NCBI GenBank assembly: GCA_030765045.1
Contig: CM060971.1
Location: 122,008,680-122,072,679 of the forward strand
Reading direction: 5' to 3'
Origin: Tenodera sinensis
Taxonomy: Eukaryota; Arthropoda; Insecta; Mantodea; Mantidae
DNA: 64,000 nt
The notes under the pieces were generated by a model that saw only the letters and a list, made by a program, of their open reading frames with translations, had not been told where the DNA came from and ran no database searches. Numbering within the stretch: position 1 is the first letter of the stretch; each line of letters starts with the position of its first letter. The position numbers were made by a program, and so were the translations under genes. This document shows, one piece after another, positions 58,291 through 64,000 of the stretch.

Positions 58291-58514
58291 CGTCTGGTTC
58301 TTCCTCTTTAGAAATTTGTCGACTCCCATCATCGTCATCATCATCATTATCGTGTTCATCTTTTCCATTGGCAATTTCCTCTCCATTTTCTTTTCTTTTG
58401 TCATCCTCTACAGCTTCCTGTGTCAGTCTTTCGGGTTTTCCAGCATTTCTCTCAACAGAGCGAATCTTTCTTTGCAGTTGATCTGTTGTGATGAAGTCTT
58501 GCCCTGATGAAAGA
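58291..58514 (-). CDS. WFS1: Wolframin, first exon visible in window (acidic region)
   Basis: Acceptor TTTTTATATTCAG precedes 58514, and donor GTAATT follows 58291. The exon completes one codon, then reads LSSGQDFITTDQLQRKIRSV, ERNAGKPERLTQEAVEDDKR and an acidic run with six Asp, ending SRQISKEEEPD plus one base. That base joins two bases of the next exon to make Asp, so phase agrees. Position and phase make it the exon before the EF-hand-like part of wolframin; similarity to vertebrate wolframin is weak here. A second possible acceptor, CATCAG, lies 11 bases inside. The exons for the Sel1-like N-terminal part are not in the window. Confidence 0.8.
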
Positions 58515-58627
58515 CTGAATATAAAAACATCATCAAACTCGAGCTTCAAATAAACCACATATTGGTTTCAGATCATTTACATGCATGGAACTGTATCAAT
58601 CTAGGAGTCAAAATCCACGAGCAATTT
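58515..58627. other. Wolframin upstream intron start
   Basis: Short unique intron sequence between the exon and a TIR element. Confidence 0.5.
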
Positions 58628-58990
58628 ATGGTAACACTCACAGGACTTTCTCTGCTCACTCTTGCACTAACTATTCTTACAAACATTTTTACTTTCTATC
58701 TACTTCATATTAATTACTGGTCAAAATTATTTTATTACATATTTCCTTTAGGTACAATGGGAATAGGCTTAACTGACAATCAGATATCTTAAGAGGTGGG
58801 TGCACTGTGATGACTTCAATATTATATTCTCTTTGCATGTCCAGCACATAGAAAAAACAAATGACAACTTCCTATTTGAGAAAAGTAAGTATTGTAAGTA
58901 TTGAAAACTTCAAGCAAATATCAACAAATATCTGGAAAATGGTTATCTCAAAAAAAAAAAAAAAAGAAAGAAAACTAGAGAGAGAAAAAA
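58628..58990 (+). mobile_element. TIR element copy E, left part
   Basis: AACACTCACAGGACTTTCTC near 58633 is the element's left terminus. The body continues with ACTATTCTTACAAAC, TTAGGTACAATGGGAATA and ATATCTGGAAAATGG, then an A-rich tract (58950-58990). The copy is interrupted by the 60-bp array and resumes at about 61255. Confidence 0.7.
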
Positions 58991-58995
58991 AGAAA

Positions 58996-60905
58996 AGTAT
59001 GTCTGCGTGAGTGTGTGTGCATCTGGCTGTATGTATCTGTCTGTGTGTGTGTCTGTGTGTGTGTCTCTTTGTCTGTCTGCCTGCATGTGTGTATCTGTGT
59101 GTCTATCTTTATGTCTGTGTATGTCTCTTTGTCTGTCTGCCTGCATGTGCGTATCAGTGTGTGTCTATCTTTATGTCTGTGTATGTCTCTTTGTCTGTCT
59201 GCCTGCATGTGTGTATCTGTGTGTCTATCTTCATGTCTGTGTGTGTGTCTCTTTGTCTGTCTGCCTGCATGTGTGTATCTGTGGGTCTATCTTTATGTCT
59301 GTGTATGTCTCTTTGTCTGTCTGCCTGCATGTGTGTATCTGTGTGTCTATCTTTATGTCTGTGTGTGTGTCTCTTTGTCTGTCTGCCTGCATGTGTGTAT
59401 CTGTGTGTGTCTATCTTTATGTCTGTGTGTGTCTCTTTGTCTGTCTGCCTGCATGTGTGTATCAGTGTGTGTCTATCTTCATGTCTGTGTGTGTGTCTCT
59501 TTGTCTGTCTGCCTGCATGTGTGCATCTGTGTGTCTATCTTTATGTCTGTGTGTGTCTCTTTGTCTGTCTGCCTGCATGTGTGTATCTGTGTGTCTATCT
59601 TTATGTCTGTGTGTGTGTCTCTTTGTCTGTCTGCCTGCATGTGTGTATCTGTGTGTGTCTATCTTTATGTCTGTGTGTGTGTCTCTTTGTCTGTCTGCCT
59701 GCATGTGTGTATCTGTGTGTGTCTATCTTTATGTCTGTGTGTGTGTCTCTTTGTCTGTCTGCCTGCATGTGTGTATCTGTGTGTGTCTATCTTTATGTCT
59801 GTGTGTATGTCTCTTTGTCTGTCTGCCTGCATGTGTGTATCTGTGGGTCTATCTTTATGTCTGTGTGTATGTCTCTTTGTCTGTCTGCCTGCATGTGTGT
59901 ATCTGTGGGTCTATCTTTATGTCTGTGTGTATGTCTCTTTGTCTGTCTGCCTGCATGTGTGTATCTGTGTGTCTATCTTTATGTCTGTGTGTATGTCTCT
60001 TTGTCTGTCTGCCTGCATGTGTGTATCTGTGTGTCTATCTTTATGTCTGTGTGTATGTCTCTTTGTCTGTCTGCCTGCATGTGTGTATCTGTGGGTCTAT
60101 CTTTATGTCTGTGTGTATGTCTCTTTGTCTGTCTGCCTGCATGTGTGTATCTGTGGGTCTATCTTTATGTCTGTGTGTATGTCTCTTTGTCTGTCTGCCT
60201 GCATGTGTGTATCTGTGGGTCTATCTTTATGTCTGTGTGTATGTCTCTTTGTCTGTCTGCCTGCATGTGTGTATCTGTGTGTCTATCTTTATGTCTGTGT
60301 GTATGTCTCTTTGTCTGTCTGCCTGCATGTGTGTATCTGTGGGTCTATCTTTATGTCTGTGTGTATGTCTCTTTGTCTGTCTGCCTGCATGTGTGTATCT
60401 GTGGGTCTATCTTTATGTCTGTGTGTATGTCTCTTTGTCTGTCTGCCTGCATGTGTGTATCTGTGTGTCTATCTTTATGTCTGTGTGTATGTCTCTTTGT
60501 CTGTCTGCCTGCATGTGTGTATCTGTGTGTCAAAGTATGTCTGTGTGTATGTCTCTTTGTCTGTCTCCTGCATGTGTGCATCTGTGTGTCTATCTTTATG
60601 TCTGTGTGTGTCTCTTTGTCTGTCTGCCTGCATGTGTGTATCAGTGTGTGTCTATCTTTATGTCTGTGTGTGTCTTTTTGTCTGTCTGCCTGCATGTGTG
60701 TATCAGTGTGTGTCTATCTTTATGTCTGTGTGTGTCTCTTTGTCTGTCTGCCTGCATGTGTGTATCTGTGTGTGGGTGTCTATCTTTATGTCTGTGTGTG
60801 TCTCTTTGTCTGTCTGCCTGCATGTGTGTATCTGTGTGTGTGGGTGTGTCTATCTTTATGTCTGTGTGTGTCTCTTTGTCTGAGTGTATTTATGCATGCA
60901 TGTGT
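58996..60905. repeat. TGTC-rich array of 60-62-bp units, about 30 copies
   Basis: Units contain CTCTTTGTCTGTCTGCCTGC and GTGTCTATCTTTATGTCTGT at 60-62-base spacing (59065, 59125, 59187). It is a higher-order form of a TG/TCTG microsatellite. Three overlapping 600-codon frames of Cys, Leu, Val and Ser on the plus strand are low-complexity artefacts. Confidence 0.95.
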
Positions 60906-61254
60906 GTGTAATATAGGTGCAATAACAACTTTATGGAAGTTAATACTGATATAAAATATTTTCAATTGTTTTCCTTAAGAAATAAATCAACATCTCCACA
61001 TCTTATGATAATACCCTATTACCTACAACAGAAAAAGCACGCTACCTTGCTTTACTTTTTTACAAAAAAACTAAAATACAAACATCACTTCGAAAATGTA
61101 AAGGATAAAGCCATGAATCATTTTGAAATATTAAAAAGAATAAAAGAAAATGAATTAGCTTAAACTGTGTGCTATAACAGTACTATTATCTTTTGTCTAG
61201 TACGATCTTCTCTATTTCTTATGCTAAATGACTTATTCAGAATGAAAAGGGCTT
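60906..61254. other. AT-rich stretch with a short LINE-like tail frame
   Basis: A plus frame at 60933-61163 reads RNKSTSPHLMIIPYYLQQKK and ENVKDKAMNHFEILKRIKEN. It has no clear family and is not called as a gene. Confidence 0.35.
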
Positions 61255-61384
61255 TAGACCACATCCCCAAAAAATTCAAGATACACAATTGATTTGTCAT
61301 GAATATATCTTATACATAGGCCATTTTTATCAATTTTGTTGGAGACACTTTTGATAAACCAAAATCTTCAAAACTGTTCTAAAG
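61255..61384 (+). mobile_element. TIR element copy E, continuation
   Basis: CAAAAAATTCAAGATA, GATTTGTCATGAATATATCT and a TCAATTTTGTTGGAGAC block correspond to 11495-11580 of copy B in the same orientation. The 99-bp satellite begins directly after it. Confidence 0.55.
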
Positions 61385-64000
61385 TAAAAACACGTTGCAC
61401 ACAAAGCTCTGCTATACACCATGCCTCAGATAGCTGTATGCAATAAGACTTACAGATGCCTATAGTATCAGCAGCAGCACTACATGCATCATGTTGCACA
61501 CAAAGCTCTGCTATACACCATGCCTCAGCTGGATGTATGCAATAAGATTTACAAATGCCTATAGTATCAGCAGCAGCAGCAGCACTACATGGATCATGTT
61601 GCACACAAAGCTCTGCTATACACCATGCCTCAGAAGGCTGTATGCAATAAGATTTACAAATGCCTATAGTATCAGCAGCAGCAGCACTACATGGATCATG
61701 TTGCACACAAAGCTCTGCTATACACCATGCCTCAGATGGCTGTATGCAATAAGATTTACAAATGCCTATAGTATCAGCAGCAGCACTACATGGATCATGT
61801 TGCACACAAAGCTCTGCTATACACCATGCCTCAGATGGCTGTATGCAATAAGATTTACAAATACCTATAGTATCAGCAGCAGCAGCACTACATGGATCAT
61901 GTTGCACACAAAGCTCTGCTATACACCATGCCTCAGATGGCTGTATGCAATAAGGTTTACAAATGCCTATAGTATCAGCAGCAGCACTACATGGGTCATG
62001 TTGCACACAAAGCTCTGCTATACACCATGCCTCAGATGGCTGTATGCAATAAGATTTACAAATGCCTATAGTATCAGCAGCAGCACTACATGGGTCATGT
62101 TGCACACAAAGCTCTGCTATACACCATGCCTCAGATGGCTGTATGCAATAAGGTTTACAAATGCCTATAGTATCAGCAGCAGCACTACATGGGTCATGTT
62201 GCACACAAAGCTCTGCTATACACCATGCCTCAGATGGCTGTATGCAATAAGGTTTACAAATGCCTATAGTATCAGCAGCAGCACTACATGGGTCATGTTG
62301 CACACAAAGCTCTGCTATACACCATGCCTCAGATGGCCGTATGCAATAAGGTTTACAGATGCCTATAGTATCAGCAGCAGCACTACATGGATCATGTTGC
62401 ACACAAAGCTCTGCTATACACCATGCCTCAGATAGCTGTATGCAATAAGATTTACAAATGCCTATAGTATCAGCAGCAGCAGCACTACATGGATCATGTT
62501 GCACACAAAGCTCTGCTATACACCATGCCTCAGATGGCTGTATGCAATAAGATTTACAAATGCCTATAGTATCAGCAGCAGTATCAGCAGCACTACATGG
62601 ATCATGTTGCACACAAAGCTCTGCTATACACCATGCCTCAGATGGCTGTATGCAATAAGATTTACAAATGCCTATAGTATCAGCAGCAGCACTACATGGA
62701 TCATGTTGCACACAAAGCTCTGCTATACACCATGCCTCAGATGGCTGTATGCAATAAGATTTACAAATGTCTATAGTATCAGCAGCAGCAGCACTACATG
62801 GATCATGTTGCACACAAAGCTCTGCTATACACCATGCCTCAGATGGCTGTATGCAATAAGATTTACAAATGCCTATAGTATCAGCAGCAGCACTACATGG
62901 ATCATGTTGCACACAAAGCTCTGCTATACACCATGCCTCAGATGGCTGTATGCAATAAGATTTACAAATGCCTATAGTATCAGCAGCAGCAGCAGCACTA
63001 CATGGATCATGTTGCACACAAAGCTCTGCTATACACCATGCCTCAGATGGATGTATGCAATAAGATTTACAAATGCCTATAGTATCAGCAGCAGCAGCAG
63101 CAGCACTACATGGATCATGTTGCACACAAAGCTCTGCTATACACCATGCCTCAGATGGCTGTATGCAATAAGGTTTACAAATGCCTATAGTATCAGCAGC
63201 AGCACTACATGGATCATGTTGCACACAAAGCTCTGCTATACACCATGCCTCAGATGGCTGTATGCAATAAGATTTACAAATGCCTATAGTATCAGCAGCA
63301 GCACTACATGGATCATGTTGCACACAAAGCTCTGCTATACACCATGCCTCAGAAGGCTGTATGCAATAAGATTTACAAATGCCTATAGTATCAGCAGCAG
63401 CAGCACTACATGGATCATGTTGCACACAAAGCTCTGGTATACACCATGCCTCAGATGGCTGTATGCAATAAGATTTACAAATGCCTATAGTATCAGCAGC
63501 AGCAGCACTACATGGATCATGTTGCACACAAAGCTCTGCTATACACCATGCCTCAGATGGCTGTATGCAATAAGATTTACAAATGCCTATAGTATCAGCA
63601 GCAGCACTACATGGATCATGTTGCACACAAAGCTCTGCTATACACCATGCCTCAGATGGCTGTATGCAATAAGATTTACAAATGCCTATAGTATCAGCAG
63701 CAGCAGCACTACATGGATCATGTTGCACACAAAGCTCTGCTATACACCATGCCTCAGATGGCTGTATGCAATAAGATTTACAAATGCCTATAGTATCAGC
63801 AGCAGCACTACATGGATCATGTTGCACACAAAGCTCTGCTATACACCATGCCTCAGATGGCTGTATGCAATAAGATTTACAAATGCCTATAGTATCAGCA
63901 GCAGCAGCAGCAGCACTACATGGATCATGTTGCACACAAAGCTCTGGTATACACCATGCCTCAGATGGCTGTATGCAATAAGATTTACAAATGCCTATAG
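61385..64000. repeat. 99-bp satellite with internal variable CAG run, runs off window
   Basis: About 26 units contain CATGTTGCACACAAAGCTCT, GCTATACACCATGCCTCAGA and TGCAATAAGATTTACAAATG. The basic unit is 99 bases with three CAG; extra CAG copies lengthen some units by 3-9 bases. All lengths are multiples of three, so frames stay open on both strands: on minus an 855-codon frame (61368-63935) repeats DPCSAAADTIGICKSYC and SEAWCIAELCV. Unit-to-unit changes are mostly amino-acid-changing (KSYC/KPYC, QPSE/QLSE/HPSE), with no sign of coding constraint. I treat it as satellite. Confidence 0.93.

Noticed and set aside
59007..60954. Three overlapping frames of more than 600 codons on the plus strand
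   Set aside because: They arise from the 60-bp TGTC-rich array and are open in all three phases.
61368..63935. 855-codon Cys-rich repeat protein on the minus strand
   Set aside because: All unit lengths are multiples of three and differences among units are mostly non-synonymous. Reported as satellite, with a finding in case transcripts exist.

Overview
This is animal nuclear DNA, most likely from an insect and plausibly a cockroach, termite or other polyneopteran. The clues are GT-AG introns, tRNA-derived SINEs, piggyBac, hAT and Ty3/gypsy elements, several non-LTR retrotransposon families and very long micro- and minisatellites. The species assignment is inference only. No bacterial-type genes, rRNA genes or convincing free tRNA genes were seen.

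One host gene is clear: the ER membrane protein wolframin (WFS1 family), on the minus strand. Five exons can be placed to the base: 58291-58514, 47839-49070, 39182-39465, 24593-24751 and 21443-21818 (stop codon). Codon phases agree at every junction, and together the exons give about 757 residues, from an acidic N-terminal region through the membrane core to the Cys-rich and C-terminal luminal domains. The N-terminal exon(s) are outside the window. The four introns are about 9.2, 8.4, 14.4 and 2.8 kb, and almost all of that is repeats.

Layout: 1-21442 lies 3' of the gene and is a mosaic. It holds three copies of an unassigned repeat (R1), several copies of a terminal-inverted-repeat (TIR) element with an internal CA-type microsatellite, LINE RT/RNase H relics, SINEs, a hAT relic, a (GAA)86 tract, an 81-bp-arm hairpin insertion and a 65-bp minisatellite. 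Intron 21819-24592 holds a dead LINE with a second LINE inserted in its RT motif. Intron 24752-39181 is about 93 % minisatellite (77-bp, then 43-bp units). Intron 39466-47838 holds an RTE-like LINE tail and a 75-bp minisatellite that grew out of a LINE coding region. Intron 49071-58290 holds a Ty3/gypsy-like LTR element (50426-57800, TSD ATAG) with an intact Gag ORF and most of pol missing; its 5' LTR is split by a piggyBac element at TTAA. Upstream of the first visible exon, 58628-64000 holds another TIR-element copy with a 60-bp array, then a 99-bp satellite running off the window.

Roughly 45 % of the window is tandem repeat by my boundaries. Most long open frames are by-products of repeat units that are multiples of three, or of low-complexity CA/TG tracts. 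The main points of interest are minisatellite birth inside mobile elements, the invasion of one essential-type gene by many satellite families, and mobile-element sequence lying directly at wolframin splice sites.
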